Source of the DNA: Streptomyces sp. DSM 15324
GTDB lineage: Bacteria; Actinomycetota; Actinomycetes; Streptomycetales; Streptomycetaceae
NCBI RefSeq assembly: GCF_001514285.1
Contig: NZ_KQ949024.1
Coordinates: 586,700-650,699 of the forward strand
DNA length: 64,000 nt
Direction: 5' to 3'
Shown here: positions 34,270-41,229 of the stretch, in pieces
How positions within the stretch are numbered: position 1 is the first letter of the stretch
Layout of the letters: every line of letters starts with the position of its first letter
Position numbers and translations under genes: made by a program
Notes under the pieces: model-generated
Told to the model about the DNA's origin: nothing
The model's input: the letters and a program-made list of their open reading frames with translations, nothing else
Databases searched by the model: none

Positions 34270-35049
34270 TCACGTCACGGTGAGCCCGGCGTCGACCATG
34301 AGGTTCTCACCGGTGATGAAACCGGCTTCCGAAGAGAGCAGGAAGGCGACGGCGGAGGCGATCTCCTCCGGGTCGGCGGTGCGGTGCAGCATGTGCCGGC
34401 CGCCGATGTCCGGACGGGCGTCCGCCTCCTCGCGCGACACTCCGTACTTCTCCTTGTAGCGGCGCGCGAGGTTGTCGCTCCAGACCGTTCCCGGGCTCAC
34501 CGCGTTCACCCGGATTCCCGCCCCGGCCAGGTCGGTGGCCATACACCGGGTCATGCCGATGATGGCGGCCTTGGTGGCGCTGTAGGTGACGGAGCGGGGC
34601 TGCGCGATGTGCGCGGAGATCGAGGAGACGTTGACGACACTGCCGCCGCCGGCGGCCTCCATCAGGGGCGCGCTGTGTTTGACCATCAGGGCGTGGCCCA
34701 TGATGTTGACGTCGGTGACGCGCCGCCACTCCTCCACGGTGGCCTCGATCCCGCGCGTGATGAACGCGGCGGCGCAGTTCACGAGGAGTTCGACGCCGCC
34801 GAACGCGCTTCGTGTCGCCTCCACCGCGACCACCACGTCGCTCTCGTCGGAGATGTCGCCGTGCACGAAACCGACGTACTCACCGCCTGGGCGCTGCTTC
34901 AGCTCCGCCACCACGGACTTCCCGAACTGTTCGTTCGTGTCCATGATCATGACGCGGGCGCCCTCCTCGACGAGGCGCTCGGCGACCGCCCTGCCGATCC
35001 CCTGGGCGCCGCCGGTCACCAGGGCGGGCCGTCCTCGCAGTCCCTTCAC
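34270..35049 (-). CDS. Short-chain dehydrogenase/reductase (paralogue 2)
   Basis: This 259-residue classical SDR starts at GTG 35049. Cofactor motif TGGAQGIGRAVAERL, acidic MDTNEQFGKS after strand two (NAD preference likely), NCAAAF, catalytic Ser in SSISAHIAQ and YSATK. It is clearly paralogous to the SDR at 15634 through most of its length. Two related dehydrogenases in one cluster may oxidise two ring hydroxyls of a cyclitol, or do opposite steps around the aminotransferase. It is 24 bp downstream of the NUDIX gene. Confidence 0.82.
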   Translation of the reverse strand: MKGLRGRPALVTGGAQGIGRAVAERLVEEGARVMIMDTNEQFGKSVVAELKQRPGGEYVGFVHGDISDESDVVVAVEATRSAFGGVELLVNCAAAFITRGIEATVEEWRRVTDVNIMGHALMVKHSAPLMEAAGGGSVVNVSSISAHIAQPRSVTYSATKAAIIGMTRCMATDLAGAGIRVNAVSPGTVWSDNLARRYKEKYGVSREEADARPDIGGRHMLHRTADPEEIASAVAFLLSSEAGFITGENLMVDAGLTVT

Positions 35050-35073
35050 GTGCTGGTCCCTCCGGTTCCGTGC

Positions 35074-35556
35074 TCAGCTGCCGACGACATCGGGCTCGGC
35101 GGGGGCGCCGTCGGTGAGCACGGCGCGCAGCCGGGGGGCCAGATCGGCGGGCACCAGCCGGTCCGTGGCGGCGTCCAGCTCGTCCAGCGTCCACCACCGG
35201 TGACCGGAGACCGTGTCGATCTCTCCCTGGCTGAAGCCGCTGGTGTCGACGGAGAAATGGGAGACGCGGCAGAGGTAGAACCGCTCGCGGCAGTCGTAGG
35301 TGTTGCCGCCCCAGGAGGCGACGGCCTCCCGGTACCAGATCTGGGGGCCGATCTCGAACTCCGTGCCTCCGGTCTCCTCCTCGACCTCCCGGCGCAGGGC
35401 GTCCTCGGGCGACTCCCCCTCCTTGATGCCACCGCCCACCGGGTACCAGAAGGTCTCGCCGTTGGCGTCGTCCACGCTGGAGAACAACAGGAGCCTGTCG
35501 TCCTCGTCCAGCAGCAGGGCCCGGGCGCTGTAACGGATCTGCGGGGTGGTTGTCAC
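35074..35556 (-). CDS. NUDIX hydrolase
   Basis: This 160-residue protein starts at GTG 35556, overlapping the HprK-like stop (GTGA). The Nudix box is complete: GGGIKEGESPEDALRREV plus EEETGG. The protein starts with RYSARALLLDEDDRLLLFSS and contains FWYPVGGG. The family hydrolyses nucleoside diphosphates linked to another group. In the cluster it might clean up NDP- or NMP-conjugates produced by the nucleotidyltransferase, or act on an activated sugar. The substrate is unknown. Confidence 0.85.
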   Translation of the reverse strand: MTTTPQIRYSARALLLDEDDRLLLFSSVDDANGETFWYPVGGGIKEGESPEDALRREVEEETGGTEFEIGPQIWYREAVASWGGNTYDCRERFYLCRVSHFSVDTSGFSQGEIDTVSGHRWWTLDELDAATDRLVPADLAPRLRAVLTDGAPAEPDVVGS

Positions 35557-36647
35557 GAGGGGTCTCCTGTCTTCTCGGCACCGGCGCGCGGGGCGAGCCA
35601 GGCCGCCAGAACGTCGCTCTTGTAGGTGGCCGGTGTCCACGTGCCGTGCCGGGCGGGCACGGCGGCGGCCAGTTCGCCGAGCCGGCCCTTGAGGTCACCG
35701 GCCGGTTCGGGGCTCGCGTCCGCGGACAGCCACCGGGAGCGGTACGCCGTGTCGGGTACGAGGAGGTGCTCGGCCAGGGCGGCCACGACCTCCCCCTCGG
35801 CGACCGGGCCGGACAGGGGCCGGGGGGCGCCGGTGTTCTCGAGCAGCACCAGCGTGTCGATCCGCGTGGAGGCCAGGAACTCGACACCGGCCAGACGCCG
35901 CATCTCCTCGTTGCTGAGCGAGATCTTGCCCTTGGGGTCCGGTCTGCGGACGGCCGCCTCACCGTGTCTGATCAGCCTGTCCTTCTCGCCGGGATCGATA
36001 CCGAGACCGGCCGCCGCTTCCCGGGTGAGGCGGGTGGACAGCGGCAGACCGACCACGGCCCATTCCGGGCCGTCGGCCAGCAGCAGGCACCGGTCGGTGG
36101 CGACGCAGTGGCCGCCCGCGCGGGCGAGCTGGACGGAGGCCGAGGTCTTGCCGGCGCCCGAGGGACCGGCGAGGACGACCCCGGAGCCGTCGGGCAGGAC
36201 GGCCGCCGCGCCGTGCAGCATGAGCGCGCCGCGGTCGACGAAGTGTTCGCGCACCAGTTCCCGCATGGTGCGGGTGACGACGAGTCCCAGCTCGTGCTCG
36301 TGCGCGGTGACGATCTCCCAGGTGAGGAAGTCGGTGGTGATCAGGGCGTGCGAGAACTCGTGCCCCTCCCGGGAGACGAGGACGAACGCTCCGTCCTCGT
36401 TCCGGTGGCAGTCGTACCACCAGCCGGCGTACGACTCACGACGCTCGGTCGCCGGTCTCGCGGTCAGCTCCGCGAGTCGCGACGGGGAGCCGACGGCTTC
36501 GATGTCGATCCGCGCGGCAGCCCGGTCCGGCTCCTCGCGGGCGAGACGGTGCTGGCTGCTGACGTAGTCGAGGACCTCGGGGGCCTCGGCCCGGACCCGT
36601 AACTCCAGGTCGTGCCAGGTCGTCCGGGTCTCGCGTGGTAATCCCAA
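35553..36647 (-). CDS. HprK-like P-loop kinase 2
   Basis: This 364-residue protein starts at TTG 36647 with GGAGG 9 bp upstream; an ATG overlapping that GGAGG is in another frame. The N-terminal 150 residues form an unknown domain. The core has LMLHGAAAVLPDGSG, Walker A VVLAGPSGAGKTSASVQLA near 185, CVATDRCLLL and WAVVGLPLSTRL. It is only distantly similar to the HprK-like kinase at 30853, so the two probably have different substrates or partners. First gene of the HprK2-NUDIX-SDR unit. Confidence 0.72.
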   Translation of the reverse strand: MGLPRETRTTWHDLELRVRAEAPEVLDYVSSQHRLAREEPDRAAARIDIEAVGSPSRLAELTARPATERRESYAGWWYDCHRNEDGAFVLVSREGHEFSHALITTDFLTWEIVTAHEHELGLVVTRTMRELVREHFVDRGALMLHGAAAVLPDGSGVVLAGPSGAGKTSASVQLARAGGHCVATDRCLLLADGPEWAVVGLPLSTRLTREAAAGLGIDPGEKDRLIRHGEAAVRRPDPKGKISLSNEEMRRLAGVEFLASTRIDTLVLLENTGAPRPLSGPVAEGEVVAALAEHLLVPDTAYRSRWLSADASPEPAGDLKGRLGELAAAVPARHGTWTPATYKSDVLAAWLAPRAGAEKTGDPS

Positions 36648-36821
36648 GCTGAAACGCCTCCATGACGGAGAAGAAGTGATCGTGCGGCACCGGCCTGCGG
36701 GTGCTCTATCTCCGTCGCGTACCGGAGCCGAAGGCGGTCACGATCGATCCTCCTGTGGCGGATAATCCCGCAGGAGCTGCTTCTGCACAGGAGCGCGTTC
36801 TCTTCAGCATTCAGCTTCTTT

Positions 36822-36833
36822 CTGTCGCGACAG
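36822..36833. promoter_or_regulatory. 12-bp palindrome CTGTCGCGACAG
   Basis: A perfect palindrome in the low-GC region about 175 bp upstream of the TTG start of the HprK-like gene. With the one at 36849 it forms a pair spaced 27 bp centre to centre, or about 2.6 helical turns. Candidate operator. Confidence 0.35.
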
Positions 36834-36848
36834 ACAGTGATCACCTCA

Positions 36849-36860
36849 GTGGATATCCAC
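36849..36860. promoter_or_regulatory. 12-bp palindrome GTGGATATCCAC
   Basis: A second perfect palindrome just beyond the first, with GTGATCAC (36837-36844) between them. The cluster of dyads is unusual for the window and suggests a regulated promoter for the leftward operon. Confidence 0.35.
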
Positions 36861-37159
36861 GGCGACACATGGCTTGAATTATCGGTTCTCACTGGCTGGG
36901 CAGAGGGCGAACTGGCCATACGTTTACGGACGCAAGCGATCATCTCAAACATCATTGCAACTTTCAACGCTCCTGTTCCCTTTCGGCGAGGGGTAGGTCC
37001 GATAACGTGGCGGGAAATCGGCGCAGACTTGTCCGGTGTAGACGGAATCAACCTGTTGCGACCTCGGTCGAACGATGCCGGGCCGCACCGGAGCCCGCCT
37101 GCCGTGGCGCGGTTCTTTCCCTGGGCAGGCGTTCCGCGGCAGCCGAGGCGTATCGCGCC

Positions 37160-38065
37160 TCAGTCCGCACCGATCCGCGTTCGCTGTGTGGAAGTCAGTG
37201 CCGTCAGGACCGCGGCGATCGCGGGCTGTTCCTGGGCGCCCGTGCGTACGAGTGCCTCGATGACGCGGCCCTTGCCCGGCAGCGGCAGGACCGCCGCGCC
37301 GGGCGGCGGCCCGGAACAGAGCAGATCGGGCAGGACGGTCGCCGCCAGTCCGGTGGCGACGAACGAGAGCGCCGAGCGCAGGTCCTCGCAGTCGTGCTCG
37401 ATGCGCGGGGTGAACCCGGCGTTGCGGCAGGCGTGCAGGAGTACTTCGCGGCAGGTACTGGGCTCGGGCGCGGAAACCCACGCGAGATCGCGCAGGGCGG
37501 CGAGACCGTCGCGGCGCACCGCCTCGCGCAGCCCGTCGGGTACGACTACGGCGAGCGGATCGTCGAACAGCGGGATGGCCGTCGTGCCGTCCGGCACAGG
37601 GGCGCCCAAGAGGTGGTAGCGGTAGCCGATCGCGACATCGAGCCGACGCTGTTTCAGCAGGAGGACGGCGTTCTCCGGTTCGGCCTGCACGATCCGTGGC
37701 CGCAGCCGGGGATGCCGTGCGGCGAGTTCCGCGAGCAGCGGCGCCGCCACGGAGGAGAGCGCGCTGGGGGCGCAGCCGATGCCCAGCTCGCCGCTGAGGT
37801 CGCCGTCAAGGGCGCGTACGGCCCCTTCGGCGCGCTCCAGAGCGGCGAGTACGTGCTCGCACTCCGCGGCCAGGGCGCGCCCCGCCGCGGTGAGACGTAC
37901 GCCGCGGCCCTCCCGGTACACCAGCTCCGCCCCGGCCTCGGCCTCCAGGGCGCGCAGCTGCTGTGACACCGCCGACGGCGTCACCTGGTGCAGCTCGGCG
38001 ACGACGGCCACCTTCCCGTGTTCGGCCAGGTCACGCAGCATGATCAGCCGCTTCACATCAAACAT
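37160..38065 (-). CDS. LysR-family transcriptional regulator
   Basis: This 301-residue protein starts at ATG 38065. The N-terminal helix-turn-helix is FDVKRLIMLRDLAEHGKVAV, HQVTPSAVSQQLRALEAEAG. The ligand-binding domain has LSGELGIGCAPSALSSVAAP and GYRYHLLGAPV. It is divergent from an EamA transporter across 118 bp, the standard regulator-transporter arrangement in actinomycetes, so its main target is probably that transporter gene. Whether it belongs to the biosynthetic cluster is uncertain. Confidence 0.9.
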   Translation of the reverse strand: MFDVKRLIMLRDLAEHGKVAVVAELHQVTPSAVSQQLRALEAEAGAELVYREGRGVRLTAAGRALAAECEHVLAALERAEGAVRALDGDLSGELGIGCAPSALSSVAAPLLAELAARHPRLRPRIVQAEPENAVLLLKQRRLDVAIGYRYHLLGAPVPDGTTAIPLFDDPLAVVVPDGLREAVRRDGLAALRDLAWVSAPEPSTCREVLLHACRNAGFTPRIEHDCEDLRSALSFVATGLAATVLPDLLCSGPPPGAAVLPLPGKGRVIEALVRTGAQEQPAIAAVLTALTSTQRTRIGAD

Positions 38066-38183
38066 GAGTTGAGCTTAACAAATACTGAAGCATACGTAGC
38101 TTGACTTAATTATCTTGAGGGATGCATCGTCATCGCGTCACGGCCACGGGGCGGCAGGCCCCAGTCATCCACGGGAGCAACCG
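38066..38183. promoter_or_regulatory. Divergent LysR-EamA promoter region
   Basis: Low-GC core at 38066-38120 with TTAACAAATACTGAAGCATA followed by CGTAGCTTGACTTAATTATC. It carries TTGACT and partly symmetrical TTAA elements of the sort bound by LysR proteins. It would serve both diverging genes. Confidence 0.5.
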
Positions 38184-39185
38184 ATGCGCGGCGTCCACTT
38201 CAGGATGGTCCTGGCGACCGTGCTGCTCGGCTCGTATCTCGTGGCGAGCAAACTGATCCTGCGCGAGGTGCCGGTCTTCACCGCCACGTTCGTACGGCTG
38301 GCGACCTCGAGCGCGGTACTGGGTTTCCACGTCGGGATGAAGTCGCCGGGACGCATACGCCCGTCGCGCCGGGACAGCCTGGTGCTGATGGCGCAGACCG
38401 TCGTCGGTGTCTTCTTGTTCAGCGTCTTCGCCATGTACGGGGTGCGGTTCACGGGCGCCATCGAGGCGGGTGTGATCCTCGGCATGGTGCCGGTCTCCGT
38501 GAGCGTGGTCGCCCTGGTCCTGCTGCGGGAGTCGCTTTCCCGGCGCCGGGGCGTCGGCATCGCGTTCGCGGTCGTCGGCGCGGTCGGCATCAACGTGCTG
38601 AATGCCGGATCCTCGGGCACGCCCGGCCGTCACGCCGCGCTCGGCGCTCTTCTGCTGATGTGCGCGGTGCTGTGCGAAGCCGTGTTCCTGACCTTCGGCA
38701 AGCTGCTGACCGCGGCCATGGAGCCGGTCAAGCTGTCGCTCACCCTGTCGGTGGCCGGTGCCCTGCTGTTCGCCGTGCCGACGGCGATCGAGTTCGACTG
38801 GCACAGGATGTCCCAGGTCAGCTGGCAGACATGGGCGCTGATGGTCTACACCGGGGTGGCCGTGAACGGGGTCGCGGTCGTGCTGATGTACGACAGCATG
38901 GACACGGTGGACACCACCACCGCCGCGGCGTTCACCGCGCTCACCCCGGTGAGCGGCACGATCTTGTCCATGGTGTTCATCGGCGAGCCGCTCCGCCCCT
39001 CCCACGTTCTCGGCATGGCGCTGGTCGTCGTCGGCGTCTTCATCGTCGCCAAGGAGCCGCAGCCGGCGACTCCTGCGAAGCCGTGCCCCCCGGTCACGGG
39101 TACGGCGCCTTCGGCGCCCACGGTCGCCGAAGGCGCCGTACCGGCGGCACCGCCTGGTCGCCACAGCACCCCGTGCGTCCGGTGA
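38184..39185 (+). CDS. EamA/DMT-family transporter
   Basis: This 333-residue membrane protein starts at ATG 38184 after GGGAGCAACCG. Ten hydrophobic segments form two EamA repeats, e.g. MVLATVLLGSYLVASKLIL, VVGVFLFSVFAMYGVRFTGA, AGVILGMVPVSVSVVALVLL and FTALTPVSGTILSMVFIGEP. Members export amino acids and metabolites. The last 45 residues are Pro/Ala-rich and span a strong DNA hairpin. Divergent from LysR, convergent with the DUF2306 gene (7 bp between stops). Confidence 0.88.
   Translation: MRGVHFRMVLATVLLGSYLVASKLILREVPVFTATFVRLATSSAVLGFHVGMKSPGRIRPSRRDSLVLMAQTVVGVFLFSVFAMYGVRFTGAIEAGVILGMVPVSVSVVALVLLRESLSRRRGVGIAFAVVGAVGINVLNAGSSGTPGRHAALGALLLMCAVLCEAVFLTFGKLLTAAMEPVKLSLTLSVAGALLFAVPTAIEFDWHRMSQVSWQTWALMVYTGVAVNGVAVVLMYDSMDTVDTTTAAAFTALTPVSGTILSMVFIGEPLRPSHVLGMALVVVGVFIVAKEPQPATPAKPCPPVTGTAPSAPTVAEGAVPAAPPGRHSTPCVR
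39101..39140. terminator. Perfect 16-bp hairpin inside the end of the EamA gene
   Basis: TACGGCGCCTTCGGCG (39101-39116) and CGCCGAAGGCGCCGTA (39125-39140) are exact complements separated by 8 nt. It lies within the coding tail of the transporter and about 50 bp beyond the convergent DUF2306 stop. It could be a bidirectional terminator that partly overlaps coding sequence. Confidence 0.6.
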
Positions 39186-39192
39186 CGGTGGA

Positions 39193-39906
39193 TCACCCGC
39201 CGGCCCCGGCGTACCGCCTTCTCGCCGTGGCGCCGCTCCGGCGCTGGATCCACCACTCCGCGATCAGCAGGTTCCCCACGAACGACAACCAGTTCGCGGC
39301 AGCCGCGATGTCGTGGTCCGTGGCTCCGTAACTGTCCGGGATGGCGACTTTCATCACCACAACGTAGAGCCGCCCGGTGATCGCCGCCGAGGTCAGGGCG
39401 AACGAGCGGATCATCCAGATGCGGTGCATGCGGAAGTTGCGGCGCAGCGCGGTCCGCCAGCCCTGGACACCGGTGATGAACCACAGCGCACTCAGCACGG
39501 AGAGCGGCACGCTGACGGCCAGCCCGTTCAGGGACATCACGGCTACGGCGAGCGCGAAGACGGAGCCGGGTATCACGCAGGCGACGTAGACGCGGCCGAC
39601 CCACCGGTGCACCGGCCGGCGGGGCGTCTGCAACGACGGGACGAACTGCACGACCCCCACAGCGAGCGCGATCACGGCGGTGGCGACGTGTGTCACCAGC
39701 AGTCCGTAGTCCAGGCGGCCGCGGACCGGTGCCCTGCTCTGGTCGAGGTCGAGGGTCACATAGGCGCTCGCGGCGAACACCGCCACCGCGAGGGAGACGA
39801 AACCCGCGAATCCCAGCCAGACGAGATAGCCGGTGGAATTCCTTCGCGTACGCGCGGGCGGGGGGGCAACGACGGCTGACTCGGCGGGAGACAAGTCGGA
39901 AGTCAT
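39193..39906 (-). CDS. DUF2306-type membrane protein
   Basis: This 237-residue protein starts at ATG 39906, chosen because AGGAG lies 8 bp upstream; a GTG 9 bp earlier is possible. Hydrophobic segments include YLVWLGFAGFVSLAVAVFAA, LLVTHVATAVIALAVGVVQF and VACVIPGSVFALAVAVMSLN. The motif RRPVHRWVGRVYV and the later FRMHRIWMIRSFALTSAAIT match the DUF2306 pattern with conserved histidines, which may bind heme or metal. Function unknown. It follows the thioesterase gene by 36 bp and ends the long leftward operon. Confidence 0.75.
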   Translation of the reverse strand: MTSDLSPAESAVVAPPPARTRRNSTGYLVWLGFAGFVSLAVAVFAASAYVTLDLDQSRAPVRGRLDYGLLVTHVATAVIALAVGVVQFVPSLQTPRRPVHRWVGRVYVACVIPGSVFALAVAVMSLNGLAVSVPLSVLSALWFITGVQGWRTALRRNFRMHRIWMIRSFALTSAAITGRLYVVVMKVAIPDSYGATDHDIAAAANWLSFVGNLLIAEWWIQRRSGATARRRYAGAGG

Positions 39907-39942
39907 GATACGCACTCCTGACGAAAGTGAGGGCCGTCTCCC

Positions 39943-40746
39943 TCAGGGGGCGGAGACGGGTGGAACATTCCGAACGCCGTGGGGGGCGGGCAGGAGACAG
40001 GCCGATATCAGGGCCGCGATTTCCGGGAGGTGATCCTCGGGGAAGAAATGTCCGCCGGAAAAGACGCGGAGTTCGGCGGGGCCCGTGGTGTGCGTCGTCC
40101 AGCGTCGGGCTTCCTCGAGCGTGACCATGGGGTCGCGGTCCCCGGTGAGGGCGACCAGCGGGCAGGTGAGCCGGAGGGCGGGGTCGGGGCGATGCGTCTC
40201 CACCGCCGTGTAGTCGCTGCGCAGAACCGGCAGGATCAGCCGCAGCATCTGCTGGTTCGCCACCAGGGCGGGCGGAGTGCCGCCGAGCCGGCGGATCCTC
40301 GTGATCAGCGCCGCGTCGTCCAACCGGTGGACGTTCTCCGCCCGCGCGCAGGAAGGGGCGCGGCGGCCGGAGACGAAGAGGTGGGTGACGGAGCCGGGAC
40401 CCGCGGTCCGCTCCAGGCGGGAGGCGACCTCCCAGGCGAGGACGGCGCCCATGCTGTGTCCGAAGAGGGCCAGAGGCGAACCCGGTCCTCTCAGGAGGAC
40501 AGCACAGATGTCGTCCGCGAGCCGCGCGAGGTCTTCCACGCACGGCTCGCCATAGCGGTCCTGGTGACCGGGGTACTGGACGGCCAGGGTGTCCACCGCC
40601 GGCGCCAGGGCCTCCGACAGGGGGACGTACTGGGTCGCCGAGCCACCGGCGTGCGGGAAGCACACGAGCCGGGGGGTGCCCGGGACGGCGGACTGGTACC
40701 GGCGGAGCCACCGGTCCTGCGCGCTGGTGCCGAGGTGAACCGTCAT
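39943..40746 (-). CDS. Type II thioesterase 1
   Basis: This 267-residue alpha/beta hydrolase starts at ATG 40746. It has RLVCFPHAGGSATQYVPLSE near the start, the nucleophile elbow ALFGHSMGAVLAWEVA with Ser98, a late Asp in ALTGDRDPMV and His in FSGGHFFPEDHL. Type II thioesterases remove stalled or wrong acyl groups from carrier domains and sometimes release products. No thioesterase domain is fused to any synthetase here, so this and the second copy at 58302 may have a product-release role. Confidence 0.92.
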   Translation of the reverse strand: MTVHLGTSAQDRWLRRYQSAVPGTPRLVCFPHAGGSATQYVPLSEALAPAVDTLAVQYPGHQDRYGEPCVEDLARLADDICAVLLRGPGSPLALFGHSMGAVLAWEVASRLERTAGPGSVTHLFVSGRRAPSCARAENVHRLDDAALITRIRRLGGTPPALVANQQMLRLILPVLRSDYTAVETHRPDPALRLTCPLVALTGDRDPMVTLEEARRWTTHTTGPAELRVFSGGHFFPEDHLPEIAALISACLLPAPHGVRNVPPVSAP

Positions 40747-40797
40747 GGTGTGATCCCGTGTTCCCTTCCTCGGGTGCTGCTGGTCACGGCGCCGCCC

Positions 40798-41094
40798 TCA
40801 GTGGTCGGCCAGGTCGACGACGACCCAGTCGGATATCTCCCGCCATCTCTCCACGGACTGCTGGTGGAAGGCGTTCTTCTGGTACTTCTCCAGCCCGGCG
40901 CGATCCGGAAGGACACCGACGGCGGCGAAGTCGTAGGAGATGTCACGGGCCACGCAGTTCCAGCCGACGCGCCAGCTGAGCAACTCCGGTACGTGCCGGC
41001 CGACTTCTCTCGCGAGTTTCTCGGCCTCCAGGACGGACGGGGCCCTGCGGTCGACACCGTCCTTGAGTTTGAAGAGCACGATATGGGTGATCAT
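40798..41094 (-). CDS. Dabb-domain (stress-responsive A/B barrel) protein
   Basis: This 98-residue protein starts at ATG 41094. It opens MITHIVLFKLKDGVDRRAPS and continues SWRVGWNCVARDISYDFAAV, then QKNAFHQQSVERW, the dimeric alpha-beta-barrel pattern. Small Dabb proteins in natural-product clusters can act as cyclases or ligand-binding helpers. It is 135 bp after the C-domain gene and 51 bp before the thioesterase gene. Confidence 0.85.
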   Translation of the reverse strand: MITHIVLFKLKDGVDRRAPSVLEAEKLAREVGRHVPELLSWRVGWNCVARDISYDFAAVGVLPDRAGLEKYQKNAFHQQSVERWREISDWVVVDLADH

Positions 41095-41229
41095 CGATAC
41101 CTCTCTCGGGTAACGCGAACGGCGTGCGACGGCTTCCGCTCGATCCTGCCCAGGGCCCCGAATCGCATCAACGGCAATTCATCGATACGACGCATCGAGA
41201 AAACAGCTTCTCTCGGGAAAACAGCTTTT

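Larger units (their letters stand above)
36648..37159. other. Long regulatory intergenic region, no gene seen
   Basis: About 510 bp separates the HprK-like operon from the LysR gene on the same strand. The part 36780-36990 is clearly lower in GC and holds two palindromes (annotated separately). A weak dyad (CTCCTG at about 36754, CAGGAG at about 36772) could form a leader hairpin. Open frames crossing this region on both strands lack recognisable content. Confidence 0.5.

Noticed and set aside
33960..34283. Plus-strand frame starting MYSSGRIPDDRQ
   Set aside because: No recognisable domain, no convincing ribosome-binding site, and it lies in the promoter region of the inositol-synthase operon.
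36436..36690. Short minus frame beginning VPHDHFFSVMEAFQLG as a possible RiPP precursor beside an HprK-like kinase
   Set aside because: Its ATG overlaps the GGAGG of the HprK-like gene; most of it overlaps that gene in another frame and turns Arg/Pro-rich.
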